DNA from: Ectopseudomonas mendocina
GTDB taxonomy: Bacteria > Pseudomonadota > Gammaproteobacteria > Pseudomonadales > Pseudomonadaceae
Assembly: GCF_008041835.1 (NCBI RefSeq)
Contig: NZ_VRYE01000011.1
Span: 62,001-126,000, forward strand
Length of the DNA stretch: 64,000 nt
Direction: 5' to 3'
Part shown: positions 10,200-19,487 of the stretch, piece after piece
Layout: each line of letters begins with the position of its first letter
Position numbering within the stretch: the stretch's first letter is position 1
The notes under the pieces: generated by a model
What the model was told of the DNA's origin: nothing
Seen by the model: only the letters and a program-made list of their open reading frames with translations
Database searches by the model: none
Program-made: the position numbers and the translations under genes

Positions 10200-10643
10200 T
10201 CACACCCTGGCAGGCTGCTCACCCAACGGCACGATGGCCATGGTCAGACGCGAAATGCAGCTGGACTTGCCATCGTCACCGCTGAGACGAATGTCCCAGA
10301 CATGCGTGGTTCGCCCCAGATGCACCGCCCGCGCCACCGCCTGCACACGCCCGCTGCGCAGGCCGCGCAGGTGGTTGGCATTGATCTCCAGACCGACGCA
10401 ATAGAAGCGGCTGGTGTCGATGCACAGGTAGCTGGCGGTCGAGCCAAGGGTTTCCGCCAGCACCACCGAGGCACCGCCATGCAGCAGGCCATAAGGCTGG
10501 TGGGTGCGCGAATCGATCACCATACTGGCGCTGAGCGATTCGTCATCGAACGCCTCGAAACGAATGTCCAGCACCTCGCCGATGGTGTTTTTCAAGGTTG
10601 CGTTAAGTGCATCGATATCCGGTGTTCGTTGCCACAGCCCCAT
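10200..10643 (-). CDS. Hotdog-fold thioesterase (PaaI/YdiI-like)
   Basis: A 147-residue acyl-CoA thioesterase of the hotdog superfamily. The conserved HGGASVVLAETLGS segment contains the helix-N-terminal catalytic region, with the usual acidic residue (Glu) in the family position. The C-terminal strand pattern AVHLGRTTHVWDIRL also fits. The start is ATG at 10643; a longer frame overlaps the next gene. It lies just downstream of an acyl-CoA synthetase, so the two could form and hydrolyse the same acyl-CoA. Which CoA ester is used is not shown by the sequence. Confidence 0.88.
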   Translation of the reverse strand: MGLWQRTPDIDALNATLKNTIGEVLDIRFEAFDDESLSASMVIDSRTHQPYGLLHGGASVVLAETLGSTASYLCIDTSRFYCVGLEINANHLRGLRSGRVQAVARAVHLGRTTHVWDIRLSGDDGKSSCISRLTMAIVPLGEQPARV

Positions 10644-10698
10644 AAATAGCGCTCCCGGAAGGTTGAAGTGAGGGCCGGTCGTCCCGGCCCATTCAGGC

Positions 10699-12366
10699 TC
10701 AATCGTGCCAGAGTACCGCTTCGCTGCGCTGCTGCCACTCGGCAAAACGCTCGCCATAGGTGCCTTCGATCACTGCGCGCTTGATCTTCAGGGTTGGTGT
10801 GAGGAAACCGTTCTCCACCGCCCAGACCTCCTTGACCAGCACCAGGCCCTGCAGACGTTCATGTTGATCGAGGCGACCATTGACCTCGGCAAGCAATGCC
10901 TTGAGGCTGCTTTCCAGCTCGTTGCGGCTGTCGTTGGCCGCTTCCTGGCGCCCCACATCAGACAATACGCATAGCGCGATGGGCTGTGGCAGACCGTCCC
11001 CAACCACACAGACCTGCTCGATGCGCGAGTGCTCACCGAGACGGTTTTCGATCGGCGCCGGTGCCACGTACTTACCCTTGCTGGTCTTGAAGATCTCCTT
11101 GATGCGCCCGGTCAGGCGCAGGTTGCCCTCGGCATCCTGCTCGCCCTTGTCGCCCGTACGCAGAAAACCGTCGTCGGTCAGCGCTTCGGCGGTCTTGAGC
11201 GGGTCCTTGTAGTACCCCTGCATGGTTGCGCCACTGCGTACCTGAACTTCACCGTCTTCAGCAATACGCACCTCGACACCCGGGTTGTTCTGGCCAATCC
11301 AGCCCTGCTTGAACCTGCCGGGCAGGCAGACGTGGGAATAACCGCAGTTCTCGGTCATGCCATAGACCTCCTGGATCTCCATGCCCAGACGCCGATACCA
11401 GTTGAGCAGCGCCTCGGGGACCGGGGCGGCCCCGGACAGCGCATAGCGAATGGCGTCCAGACCCAGCCCAGCGAGCACCTTGCGGCCGATAAAGCGACCA
11501 ATGATGGGTAAACGCAGCAGGCGGTCGAGCTTGTGCGCCGGCATCTTGCTGTACACGCCCATCTGGAACTTGGTCCAGATGCGCGGCACACCGAACATCA
11601 CCGTCGGCCGCGCGCGCTTGAGGTCTGCAAGGAAGGTATCCAGGCTCTCGGCGAAGAAGATGGTCTGTCCGGCATAGAGTGACGCCAGTTCGATGAACAT
11701 GCGCTCGGCGACATGACACAGCGGCAGGTAGGAGATCAGTCGATCATCCTCACCGACGCCAAACAGCTTGATGGCATTACTGGCGGCGAAGCCGAGGTTG
11801 GAGAAGTTGTGCATCACGCCCTTGGGCATGCCGGTGGTGCCGGAGGTATAGATGATGGTGGCCAGCTGGTTGGCCGCAGGCTTGGGATCGTCCTGAATCG
11901 GTGCACTGCGCTGCAGGTCATCCCAACTGAAGTCGAAGCGACCCTGCGGGTGCAGTGGCAGGCTGATGGTCGCCACCCCTGGCGGCAGCCCCGGCGCCAT
12001 CGAAGCCCAGTCATCGAGCTTGCCGATGAAGGCCAGTGTCGCCTCTGAATGCTCCAGTACCTGACGCATGGAGTCGCCAGTGAGGTTGGGATACAGCGGC
12101 ACCGAGACGCAGCCCGCCATCCAGATCGCCAGATCGGCAATGATCCAGTGCGCGCAGTTCTTGGAAACGATGGCGACACGACTGCCCGGTGGCAGTTCGC
12201 GGCTGCGCAACCAACTGGCCGCACGCCGGGCCTGTTCCCCGACCTCGGCCCAACTCAGCTCCAGTAGTTGACCGCCAGCGAGAGGTTGAACCATGTAGCG
12301 TTTGTTCGGGTGCCTTGCTTCACGTTCGTAAAACAGCTCGAGCGGCAAACGGATTGCATCAGCCAC
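10699..12366 (-). CDS. AMP-binding long-chain acyl-CoA synthetase
   Basis: A 555-residue adenylate-forming enzyme. The AMP-binding P-loop YTSGTTGMPKGVMH, the A5 motif YGMTENCG and the A7 region LRTGDKGE are all present, and the layout is that of eukaryote-like long-chain fatty acyl-CoA synthetases (AMP-forming). The start is GTG at 12366: AGGAGG lies 7 nt before it, and the longer frame would run into the promoter. It is probably co-transcribed with the thioesterase 55 bp downstream. A palindromic operator covers its promoter (separate entry). Confidence 0.9.
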   Translation of the reverse strand: MADAIRLPLELFYEREARHPNKRYMVQPLAGGQLLELSWAEVGEQARRAASWLRSRELPPGSRVAIVSKNCAHWIIADLAIWMAGCVSVPLYPNLTGDSMRQVLEHSEATLAFIGKLDDWASMAPGLPPGVATISLPLHPQGRFDFSWDDLQRSAPIQDDPKPAANQLATIIYTSGTTGMPKGVMHNFSNLGFAASNAIKLFGVGEDDRLISYLPLCHVAERMFIELASLYAGQTIFFAESLDTFLADLKRARPTVMFGVPRIWTKFQMGVYSKMPAHKLDRLLRLPIIGRFIGRKVLAGLGLDAIRYALSGAAPVPEALLNWYRRLGMEIQEVYGMTENCGYSHVCLPGRFKQGWIGQNNPGVEVRIAEDGEVQVRSGATMQGYYKDPLKTAEALTDDGFLRTGDKGEQDAEGNLRLTGRIKEIFKTSKGKYVAPAPIENRLGEHSRIEQVCVVGDGLPQPIALCVLSDVGRQEAANDSRNELESSLKALLAEVNGRLDQHERLQGLVLVKEVWAVENGFLTPTLKIKRAVIEGTYGERFAEWQQRSEAVLWHD

Positions 12367-12398
12367 AGGGCTTCCTCCTTTGTTGTTTTTGTAGGAAT

Positions 12399-12449
12399 CA
12401 ACCAAGCACTTGCTTGGTTGACTATTCCACGTGAACAAAAGAGGTGCAA
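12399..12449 (-). promoter_or_regulatory. Promoter with perfect 22-bp palindromic operator before the acyl-CoA synthetase
   Basis: The palindrome at 12399-12420 has 10-bp arms CAACCAAGCA and TGCTTGGTTG around CT. Directly upstream on the minus strand are -10 AATAGT (12421-12426) and -35 TTGCAC (12444-12449) with a 17-bp spacer, so the palindrome sits over the expected transcription start. This placement fits repression by a dimeric regulator, for example a TetR-type acyl-CoA sensor. The regulator itself is not in the window. Confidence 0.6.
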
Positions 12450-12546
12450 GTTAAGAAATGTTTCGCAAGTGGAACATTCGCCTTCAGACGCCCTGGAACG
12501 GGCATCAGGCGCTTGCAACAAGGGAGCAGCGCCACAGGGCAAAAGC

Positions 12547-13005
12547 TCAGCGCGGGTGAATCAATGCCAGCAGCTCCATCAGCCCGGCTGCCGGAATATC
12601 ACCTTCCAGCTCAGCCAGGCTGGCAGTACGCATCGGCAGCGGCTCCTGGCGATGACCATGCACCAGCAAACCACCCAGTGCGCCGATCAGCGGCTGATGG
12701 CTGACCAGCAGTACCTCGGCACGCTCGCGTTCATCGAGGTATTTCAGCGCATCGCGCGGGTCGCTGTCCGGCGTCAGCCAGGACACCGTCTGTACCGAGC
12801 CGCTGAACCCCAGCTCAAGGCGTACCAACTCGGCCGTCTGCTGAGCGCGCACGTAAGGGCTGGCCATGATAGCGGTCAGCGGGCGACCAAGCAGTTGCGC
12901 GGCAGCCTGTTGCACTTCCTGGCGACCATGGGCGGTCAGTTCGCGAGCCGCATCGCTGGCGGCCTGAGGTTCGGCCTGACCATGACGCAACAGCCATAAC
13001 CTCAC
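12547..13005 (-). CDS. sixA: Phosphohistidine phosphatase SixA
   Basis: A 152-residue histidine-phosphatase-superfamily protein that removes phosphate from phosphohistidine, for example on Hpt domains or PTS proteins. The RHG motif is at the N-terminus (LLRHGQAE), followed by SPYVRAQQTAEL and the second catalytic histidine in VLLVSHQP. The length fits compact bacterial SixA. Its ATG overlaps the stop of the DUF4389 gene by 4 bp. Together with gpsA upstream it forms a three-gene minus-strand unit. Confidence 0.92.
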   Translation of the reverse strand: MRLWLLRHGQAEPQAASDAARELTAHGRQEVQQAAAQLLGRPLTAIMASPYVRAQQTAELVRLELGFSGSVQTVSWLTPDSDPRDALKYLDERERAEVLLVSHQPLIGALGGLLVHGHRQEPLPMRTASLAELEGDIPAAGLMELLALIHPR

Positions 13006-13349
13006 AGCTTGGGCTCCTCGTCACGTACCGGATGCGGCGCCGGCGGGATACTGTGTGCGGTCTCGCCTTCAGGCGCTCGCGGCGTCGGCCAATCGGCGAA
13101 CGGCCAGGGTTTTTCATCGGTGTTGAAGGTGCCGAAACGACCGATCTGCGCCAGGTACTGGCTGAGGCTGTCGCCAAAACCCAGCAGGCTGGCATTGGGC
13201 GCGCCGTAGAACAGGCGGTACCCCAGTTGCAGCAGCACCACGGCACCGAGCAGCAATTCGGCCAGTTGCCAGACGATGACGAAGATCACCATCCACAGAA
13301 TGCGCAGCAGAATCGACTCACGTTCCAGTTCCTGCTTTTCATCGCTCAT
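13002..13349 (-). CDS. DUF4389 domain-containing membrane protein
   Basis: A 115-residue protein with one long hydrophobic block at about 12-45 (LLRILWMVIFVIVWQLAELLLGAVVLLQ, given here only as its character) that could span the membrane once or twice, then a soluble proline-rich tail. The pattern RILWMVIF...GYRLFYG fits DUF4389. The ATG at 13349 has AAGGAG 7 nt upstream. It lies between gpsA (28-bp gap) and sixA (4-bp overlap). Function unknown. Confidence 0.82.
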   Translation of the reverse strand: MSDEKQELERESILLRILWMVIFVIVWQLAELLLGAVVLLQLGYRLFYGAPNASLLGFGDSLSQYLAQIGRFGTFNTDEKPWPFADWPTPRAPEGETAHSIPPAPHPVRDEEPKL

Positions 13350-13377
13350 GACGCAACTCCTTGATTGACTACCGGGC

Positions 13378-14400
13378 TCAGAAGCCGGCAGTGGGGATGA
13401 AATCGACATCGGTCTTGGGTTCGCCGCGCATCAACAGTTCGATGACCTGCGCCAGCGTACGCCCCTCGAAAAGAATGGCATGCAGACCGGCAACCAGCGG
13501 CATGTAGACGTCCAGCTCCTCGGCACGCGCCTTGAGTACCTTCAGTGTGTTGACCCCTTCGGCAACCTCACCCAGACGCTGCACCGCCTCCTCCAGGCTC
13601 AAGCCCTCGCCCAGTGCGTAACCCACCTGATAATTGCGGCTTTTCGGTGACGAACAGGTGACGATCAGATCGCCGACACCGGCCAGGCCAAGGAAGGTCA
13701 TGGGATTGGCACCAAGCTTGACCGCGAAACGGGTCATTTCCGCCAGGGCGCGGGTGATCAGCATGCTCTTGGTGTTCTCGCCCATGCCCAGCGCCGCCGC
13801 CATGCCGGACATGATGGCGTAGACGTTCTTCAACGCACCGCCGAGTTCGACACCAAAACGGTCGGCACTGGCATAGACGCGGAAGGTTCGACCATGCAGC
13901 GCCTGCTGCACGCGCAGGCACAGTGCTTCATCCTCACTGGCGATGACCGTGGCAGTCAGTGCGTGATCAGCCACTTCCTTGGCCAGATTCGGCCCGGACA
14001 GCACGCCGATACGCGCCTCAGGCGCGATCTCTTCGAGAATCTGGCTCATCAGCTTGAAGGTTCTGGCTTCGATGCCCTTGGTGGTGCTGATCAACATCTT
14101 GCCGGCCAGCAGCGCAGCGACCGGTTGCAGGGCATCGCGCAGGGCACTGGAGGGCAAGGCCACCAGCACCAGTTCGGCCTGCTGCAATACGCCGCTCAGA
14201 TCGCTGGTCGGCTCGATGCCGGGATGCAGCTTGACGCCTTTCAGGTAGCGCGGGTTTTCCCCGCTCTGGCGCATCTGCTCGGCCTGCTCGGGATCACGCA
14301 TCCACTGCAGGACGCGCTGGCCGTTCTCCGCCAGCAAATTGGCCAGTGCGGTACCGAAACTACCGCCACCGAGTACGGCAATGGGTTGAAGCTGTGTCAT
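13378..14400 (-). CDS. gpsA: Glycerol-3-phosphate dehydrogenase [NAD(P)+]
   Basis: GpsA reduces dihydroxyacetone phosphate to sn-glycerol-3-phosphate for phospholipid synthesis. The 340-residue protein has the N-terminal dinucleotide-binding [17 protein letters not shown], and the catalytic-lysine region GALKNVYAI. The ATG at 14400 starts right before the Rossmann strand, as usual. It leads the gpsA-DUF4389-sixA unit and is divergent from the receiver-domain gene. Confidence 0.97.
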   Translation of the reverse strand: MTQLQPIAVLGGGSFGTALANLLAENGQRVLQWMRDPEQAEQMRQSGENPRYLKGVKLHPGIEPTSDLSGVLQQAELVLVALPSSALRDALQPVAALLAGKMLISTTKGIEARTFKLMSQILEEIAPEARIGVLSGPNLAKEVADHALTATVIASEDEALCLRVQQALHGRTFRVYASADRFGVELGGALKNVYAIMSGMAAALGMGENTKSMLITRALAEMTRFAVKLGANPMTFLGLAGVGDLIVTCSSPKSRNYQVGYALGEGLSLEEAVQRLGEVAEGVNTLKVLKARAEELDVYMPLVAGLHAILFEGRTLAQVIELLMRGEPKTDVDFIPTAGF

Positions 14401-14668
14401 AGGTCTTCCGAATGAGGCCATGCGTGATGGCGGTCTGCGGGCATTATACGGAGCCGAGAGTACCTGGTCAGGGCAAAAGTTCAGCAATCCCCCTGCGCGG
14501 GCAGGCGCAAACGAGAATTGGCGCAGGGTGCACACGCCTGAAACTGGCAAAGCGCGACGGCTCGCTTACCATGAGCAACCAGCGTTAATTGCCAAGGACG
14601 ACTCGTGCCCACAGGCTGCCCCTCGCCCCCTTCCGGAGCCGCCGCAGCCAGCGGCAAATCCCCGGCCA

Positions 14669-15346
14669 ATGCCTGGCAGTAAAGCTCATGCTCAGCGCCG
14701 CGGCTGGAACATCCACACCCGCACCCAGCTGATCAGTGTCGGCCCGGCATTATTTCTGACGTTGCTGCTGACCGGCTTTCTCACCTTTACTCGCCCGCAG
14801 GATCTGCGCCAGGAGCAGGGACACACCGGCCAATTGATCGCCAATCAACTGGCGCCGGCCACCGAATATGGTGTGATCAACGGCAAGCTCGATACCCTGG
14901 AAATCCCCCTGCCATTTCGCCCCTGCAGCACGCAGGCGCCCGACCGTGACGGTCAACCGCTGACCGGCGGCAACGGTCAGGCCGTGCTGCTGGTCGAGGA
15001 CAACCCGGTCAACCAGACCGTGACCGAAGCCATGCTGCGCAGCCTGGGCTACCCGGTCAGCCTGGCCGGCGACGGTCAACAGGCCGTACAGAACGGCCGC
15101 GCACAGGATTACGCCGCCATCCTCATGGACTGCAGGCTACCGCTGATGGACGGTTACGAGGCAACGCGGCAAATTCGCCAGCTCGAGGGCAGACAACAAC
15201 TGCCCATCATCGCCCTCACCGCCAATGCCCTGCAGGGCGACCGCGAAGCCTGCCTGGCCGCCGGAATGAACGATTACCAGGCAAAACCATTCAAACGTGC
15301 CGACCTGCAACGTATCCTGCAGCGCTGGCTGCCATCGCGACCTTAG
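14669..15346 (+). CDS. Shrunken hybrid sensor: membrane N-terminus fused directly to a receiver domain
   Basis: A 225-residue protein (ATG at 14669). Residues about 18-45 form one membrane helix, then comes a short BarA/GacS-like periplasmic start (QLAPATEYGVINGK). After about 15 more residues it jumps into a complete receiver domain: LLVEDNPVNQ, the phospho-acceptor aspartate in ILMDCRLPLMDGYEA, and the lysine in YQAKPFK. The HAMP and histidine-kinase catalytic domains expected between these parts in a hybrid kinase are missing and the frame is preserved. The location beside gpsA and fabA is where P. aeruginosa, as I recall, has a full hybrid kinase. It cannot autophosphorylate; it could still act as a phosphate sink or be a remnant. 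Confidence 0.7.
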   Translation: MPGSKAHAQRRGWNIHTRTQLISVGPALFLTLLLTGFLTFTRPQDLRQEQGHTGQLIANQLAPATEYGVINGKLDTLEIPLPFRPCSTQAPDRDGQPLTGGNGQAVLLVEDNPVNQTVTEAMLRSLGYPVSLAGDGQQAVQNGRAQDYAAILMDCRLPLMDGYEATRQIRQLEGRQQLPIIALTANALQGDREACLAAGMNDYQAKPFKRADLQRILQRWLPSRP

Positions 15347-15417
15347 TCAACTGGCGCCCGTGACAAGCCGGCGTTACAAGGGGAAACTGCTGCAGCTGTG
15401 ACAACATGGAAGCAGCA

Positions 15418-15433
15418 GAGTACAACTGTACTC
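15418..15433. promoter_or_regulatory. Palindrome upstream of fabA (FabR/DesT-like operator)
   Basis: A perfect 16-bp inverted repeat: arms GAGTACA and TGTACTC around AC, 131 bp before the fabA start. Its spacing and GTACA/TGTAC core resemble sites bound by the TetR-type unsaturated-fatty-acid regulators FabR and DesT, which are known to act on fabA/fabB promoters. No strong -35/-10 pair is obvious nearby. The match is by eye. Confidence 0.5.
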
Positions 15434-15564
15434 ACTGCGCTGTGACTTTCACCACAACGCAACAGTCTATGACTAGGCTGCCGGCGCCCGATCTGATTTT
15501 CCAGACGCGCCGGCCAGGACGATTCGCCCAGCCTTAGAAGCATGGGGACAATTGAGGAGCTCGC

Positions 15565-16080
15565 ATGACAAAACAAAACGCCTACTCTCGGGAAGATCTG
15601 CTCGCCTGCGGCCGCGGCGAACTGTTCGGCCCCGGGAACGCGCAACTGCCCGCCCCGAACATGCTGATGATCGATCGCATCGTTCACATTAGCGAGACCG
15701 GCGGCAAGTACGGCAAGGGCGAAATCGTCGCTGAGCTCGATATCAATCCGGATCTGTGGTTCTTTGCGTGCCACTTCGAAGGCGACCCGGTCATGCCAGG
15801 CTGCCTCGGCCTCGATGCCATGTGGCAGCTGGTTGGCTTCTATCTGGGCTGGCAAGGCAACCCAGGCAAGGGCCGCGCCCTGGGCTCGGGTGAAGTGAAA
15901 TTCTTCGGTCAGGTTCTGCCGACCGCCAAGAAAGTCACCTACAACATCCATATCAAGCGCACCATCAACCGCTCACTGATCCTCGGTATCGCCGATGGCA
16001 CCGTAGCCGTCGATGGCCGCGAAATCTACAGTGCCGAAGGCCTGCGTGTTGGCCTGTTCACCTCCACTGACAGTTTCTGA
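15565..16080 (+). CDS. fabA: 3-hydroxydecanoyl-ACP dehydratase/isomerase
   Basis: FabA dehydrates 3-hydroxydecanoyl-ACP and isomerises the trans-2 product to cis-3-decenoyl-ACP, the entry to anaerobic unsaturated fatty acid synthesis. The 171-residue length is exact for the family. The active-site pair His70 ([12 protein letters not shown]) and Asp84 is in the canonical position. GAGGAG precedes the ATG. fabB follows after 11 bp, so both are in one operon. Confidence 0.98.
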   Translation: MTKQNAYSREDLLACGRGELFGPGNAQLPAPNMLMIDRIVHISETGGKYGKGEIVAELDINPDLWFFACHFEGDPVMPGCLGLDAMWQLVGFYLGWQGNPGKGRALGSGEVKFFGQVLPTAKKVTYNIHIKRTINRSLILGIADGTVAVDGREIYSAEGLRVGLFTSTDSF

Positions 16081-16091
16081 AGGACTTGCAC

Positions 16092-17312
16092 ATGCGTCGT
16101 GTAGTGATCACCGGTCTGGGCATCGTTTCCTGCCTGGGCACTGACAAAGAAGCCGTGGCCGCCAGCCTGCGCGCAGGCAAGTCGGGCATCCGCTTCAATC
16201 CGTCCTACGCCGAAATGGGCCTGCGCAGCCACGTTTCCGGCTCGGTCGACCTGAACCTGGAAGAGCTGATCGACCGCAAGCTGTTCCGCTTCATGGGCGA
16301 CGCGGCAGCCTACGCCTACCTGTCGATGGAGCAGGCGATCAAGGACTCCGGCCTCAGCGAAGAGCAGGTTTCCAACCCGCGCACCGGTCTGATCGCCGGC
16401 AGCGGTGGCGCCTCCACCATCAACCAGATGGAAGCCATCGACACCCTGCGCGAAAAAGGCGTCAAGCGCATCGGCCCATACCGTGTCACCCGCACCATGG
16501 GCAGCACCGTATCGGCATGCCTGGCCACGCCGTTCAAGATCAAGGGCGTGAACTTCTCCATCTCTTCTGCTTGCGCCACCAGCGCACATTGCATCGGCCA
16601 GGCCATGGAGCAGATCCAGCTGGGCAAGCAGGATGTCGTCTTCGCCGGCGGCGGTGAAGAAGAGCACTGGAGCCAGAGCTGCCTGTTCGACGCCATGGGC
16701 GCCCTCTCCACCCAGTACAACGAGACACCGGAAAAGGCTTCGCGCGCCTACGACGCCAAGCGTGACGGCTTCGTCATCGCCGGCGGTGGCGGCATGGTCG
16801 TGGTCGAGGAGCTGGAACATGCCCTGGCCCGTGGCGCGAAGATCTACGCCGAAATCGTCGGTTACGGCGCCACCAGCGACGGCTACGACATGGTGGCCCC
16901 GAGCGGTGAAGGTGCCGTGCGCTGCATGCAGCAGGCGCTGGCCACCGTCGACAGCCCGATCGACTACCTCAACACCCATGGCACCTCGACGCCGGTCGGT
17001 GACGTCGCCGAAATTCGTGGCGTGCGTGAAGTATTTGGCGACAAGGCACCGGCCATCAGCTCGACCAAGAGCCTGTCCGGTCACAGCCTGGGCGCAGCTG
17101 GTGTGCAGGAAGCGATCTACTGCATGCTGATGATGGAAGGCAACTTCATCGCTGGCTCGGCCAACATCGACGAGCTGGATCCGGAAGTGGCCGACATGCC
17201 GATCCAGCTGACCACCCTCGAGAATGCCAAGCTCGATACCGTGATGAGCAACAGCTTCGGTTTCGGCGGCACCAATGCCACCCTGGTGCTCAAGCGCTGG
17301 GCCGGCAAGTAA
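16092..17312 (+). CDS. fabB: Beta-ketoacyl-ACP synthase I
   Basis: FabB elongates cis-3-decenoyl-ACP, keeping the double bond made by FabA. The 406-residue thiolase-fold protein has the Cys-His-His triad: Cys161 in [10 protein letters not shown], His296 in [11 protein letters not shown] and His331 in [11 protein letters not shown]. The ATG at 16092 follows AAGGA; an in-frame TTG two codons earlier is not used. It is the last gene of the fabAB operon and is followed by a strong hairpin. Confidence 0.98.
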   Translation: MRRVVITGLGIVSCLGTDKEAVAASLRAGKSGIRFNPSYAEMGLRSHVSGSVDLNLEELIDRKLFRFMGDAAAYAYLSMEQAIKDSGLSEEQVSNPRTGLIAGSGGASTINQMEAIDTLREKGVKRIGPYRVTRTMGSTVSACLATPFKIKGVNFSISSACATSAHCIGQAMEQIQLGKQDVVFAGGGEEEHWSQSCLFDAMGALSTQYNETPEKASRAYDAKRDGFVIAGGGGMVVVEELEHALARGAKIYAEIVGYGATSDGYDMVAPSGEGAVRCMQQALATVDSPIDYLNTHGTSTPVGDVAEIRGVREVFGDKAPAISSTKSLSGHSLGAAGVQEAIYCMLMMEGNFIAGSANIDELDPEVADMPIQLTTLENAKLDTVMSNSFGFGGTNATLVLKRWAGK

Positions 17313-17328
17313 TCGCTGCTACGGTAAA

Positions 17329-17356
17329 GATAACGGCGCCCTCGGGCGCCGTTATC
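17329..17356. terminator. Hairpin between convergent fabB and chemoreceptor genes
   Basis: Perfect 12-bp stem GATAACGGCGCC/GGCGCCGTTATC with loop CTCG, followed by a short T run on both strands. It lies between two converging genes and can serve both as a bidirectional terminator. Confidence 0.85.
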
Positions 17357-17370
17357 GTTTGCGGCCTGCC

Positions 17371-18996
17371 TCAGACCTTGAAGCGCGCCACCAGCCCGTT
17401 CAGATCCACGGCCAGACGCGACAGCTCCTGACTCGCCGCACTGGTTTGATTGGCACCGGCCGAGGTCTGCAGCGACAGGTCACGGATGTTGACCAGGTTG
17501 CGATCCACCTCGCGCGCCACCTGCGCCTGCTCCTCGGAAGCGCTGGCGATCACCAGGTTGCGCTCGTTGATCGAAAAGATCGCCTGCGTGATCTGCTCCA
17601 GCGCCACACCAGCACCCTGCGCCACCTCCAGGGTCGAGCGCGTACGGCCATTGCTGCTCTGCATGGCAGTCACGGCGCGCTCCGTACCACTCTGGATGCC
17701 GCCAATCATCTGCTCGATTTCCTGAGTCGACTGCTGCGTACGATGCGCCAGCGCCCTCACCTCATCGGCCACTACGGCGAAACCCCGCCCGGCATCACCG
17801 GCCCGCGCGGCCTCGATGGCGGCGTTGAGCGCGAGCAGGTTGGTCTGCTCGGCGATGGAGCGGATGACATCGAGTACCTTGCTGATCTCGTGCACCCGCT
17901 GCGCCAGTTGCTCAACCTCGCCGGCCGTGCTGGTCACGTCGGTGGCCAACTGGCCGATGGACTCCACCGTCTGCCGTACCTGCTCGCGCCCCTGCTGTGC
18001 GGTCACGGTAGAGGCGCGCGACGCTTCCGAGGTGCTCACCGCATTACGCGCCACCTCCTCGACGGCGGCGGTCATTTCGTTGACCGCCGTAGCGGCCTGC
18101 TCGATCTCGGTGTTCTGCTGGTGCAGGCCACGCGTGGAATCTTCGGTGACCGCATGCAGCTCTTCCGAGGCCGAGGCCAACTGATTGGAGGAGTCGGCAA
18201 TGCTCTGGATGGTGCCTCGCAGGTTGCTCTGCATGTTCTTCAGGGCAGCCAGCAGGCGCGCCGGCTCGTCCGTACCATCCACATCGATGGCCTGCGTCAG
18301 ATCGCCCGAAGCAACGACCTCAGCCACGCGCACGGCCTCGGCCAGCGGTGCAACGATGCTGCGCGTCAACAGTATCGCCAGAATGATGGTGGCCAGGGCG
18401 GCCAGCACCATCATCGTGATCACCCAGATCAGGGCGGAGTCGAATACCCGTTCAGCTTCACGGGCTGCGGCAGAGGCCCCTTCCCTGTTGATCTCGGCAA
18501 GATCACGCAGTGCTCTCGTCATATTGTCGGCATACTCATTGAGCGGGCCACGCGATACAGCAACGGCCCCGTCGAAATTGCCCTGACGAACAAACTCGAC
18601 AATCTTGCCCTGCTCCTGCAGATAACTTGCTTCGGCCTGGCGGAAGACGTCATAGGCTGCGCGCTCCTCAGGACTCGAGATCAGCTCCCGGAACACCGAT
18701 TCGGCCTGAAGCACTTCATTGCGTAGCTCATCTGCCAGACGCAAGTTGCTTTGCACATCAGCGGGATCACGGTTGAGCATGAGGCGCAGCGTAATGGCTC
18801 GCAGGCGCAGGATGTCCTGGCTCACTTCCCCAAGCGTTACAACACTGGGTAGCCAGTTCTTGTCAATCGCTTCGGCTTGTTTGCGCATCTCCAGCATCTG
18901 GAAGAGAGAGAAGGCTCCGAGCAATAACACCAACAGAGCCACCAGGCCGAACCCTAAAGAAGCACGCGGGGCAATCGAAAGGTTACGCAGCGACAT
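17371..18996 (-). CDS. Methyl-accepting chemotaxis protein (4HB-type)
   Basis: A complete 541-residue chemoreceptor. One membrane helix lies at about 12-35. A periplasmic domain of about 155 residues follows, whose opening ([20 protein letters not shown]...LMLNRD) fits a four-helix-bundle MCP sensor. The second helix is at about 188-210, then HAMP and the cytoplasmic hairpin with [23 protein letters not shown]. No obvious CheR-binding pentapeptide is at the C-terminus, which ends in NGLVARFKV. It is a single-gene unit. Ligand unknown. Confidence 0.95.
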   Translation of the reverse strand: MSLRNLSIAPRASLGFGLVALLVLLLGAFSLFQMLEMRKQAEAIDKNWLPSVVTLGEVSQDILRLRAITLRLMLNRDPADVQSNLRLADELRNEVLQAESVFRELISSPEERAAYDVFRQAEASYLQEQGKIVEFVRQGNFDGAVAVSRGPLNEYADNMTRALRDLAEINREGASAAAREAERVFDSALIWVITMMVLAALATIILAILLTRSIVAPLAEAVRVAEVVASGDLTQAIDVDGTDEPARLLAALKNMQSNLRGTIQSIADSSNQLASASEELHAVTEDSTRGLHQQNTEIEQAATAVNEMTAAVEEVARNAVSTSEASRASTVTAQQGREQVRQTVESIGQLATDVTSTAGEVEQLAQRVHEISKVLDVIRSIAEQTNLLALNAAIEAARAGDAGRGFAVVADEVRALAHRTQQSTQEIEQMIGGIQSGTERAVTAMQSSNGRTRSTLEVAQGAGVALEQITQAIFSINERNLVIASASEEQAQVAREVDRNLVNIRDLSLQTSAGANQTSAASQELSRLAVDLNGLVARFKV

Positions 18997-19132
18997 GTTG
19001 TGAAACTCCCATTACGCGCAGAAGTCGAGGCACCTTCAACCCATACTTGGTCGAAGATCAGGTGAGATTGCGCTGATCCCATCATACATATCGGCGGTAT
19101 TTCCATACCCTTTATAGAGGCGCGCTAAAAAT

Positions 19133-19483
19133 CTAACGCCGCTGCGCCTTGGCCATTATCTGATCGACATGGTGGCGCCATTCATCGTTATGCCACCGTT
19201 CTACCCGGCGCGCCGGCCAGTCATCGATGCGCTGCACGTCTTCGCATTGGCGGAAGCCATCCTCCCAGCCGCGGGCATACAGCGGCTCGGCCATGTAACG
19301 TGGTACGTCCTTGTCGAACTGGCCGAGCGGGCCAGCAGCCGAACGCCCACTGCTGCAGCCGTCCTCGAAGCCGTCGACGAAGGCCGGCGGATAATTGGCC
19401 GCCAGCATCTGCTCGCGCAGGCTCTGACACCCCAGCAAGAGCAGCAGCGAGAGGCTACAGATCAGTAAACGCGCGACCTTCAT
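19133..19483 (-). CDS. Putative lipoprotein, last gene of the LTA-synthase-like operon
   Basis: A 116-residue protein with a signal peptide and lipobox (LLGC, Cys18), so probably membrane-anchored. The mature part is rich in Trp, Arg and acidic residues (for example FVDGFEDGCSSGRSAAG and YARGWEDGFRQCED) and carries two further cysteines. I do not recognise a named domain. The ATG at 19483 lies 4 bp after the phosphatase stop, so it closes the four-gene operon that begins at 22858. Its role there is unknown. Confidence 0.78.
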   Translation of the reverse strand: MKVARLLICSLSLLLLLGCQSLREQMLAANYPPAFVDGFEDGCSSGRSAAGPLGQFDKDVPRYMAEPLYARGWEDGFRQCEDVQRIDDWPARRVERWHNDEWRHHVDQIMAKAQRR

Positions 19484-19487
19484 GGCC

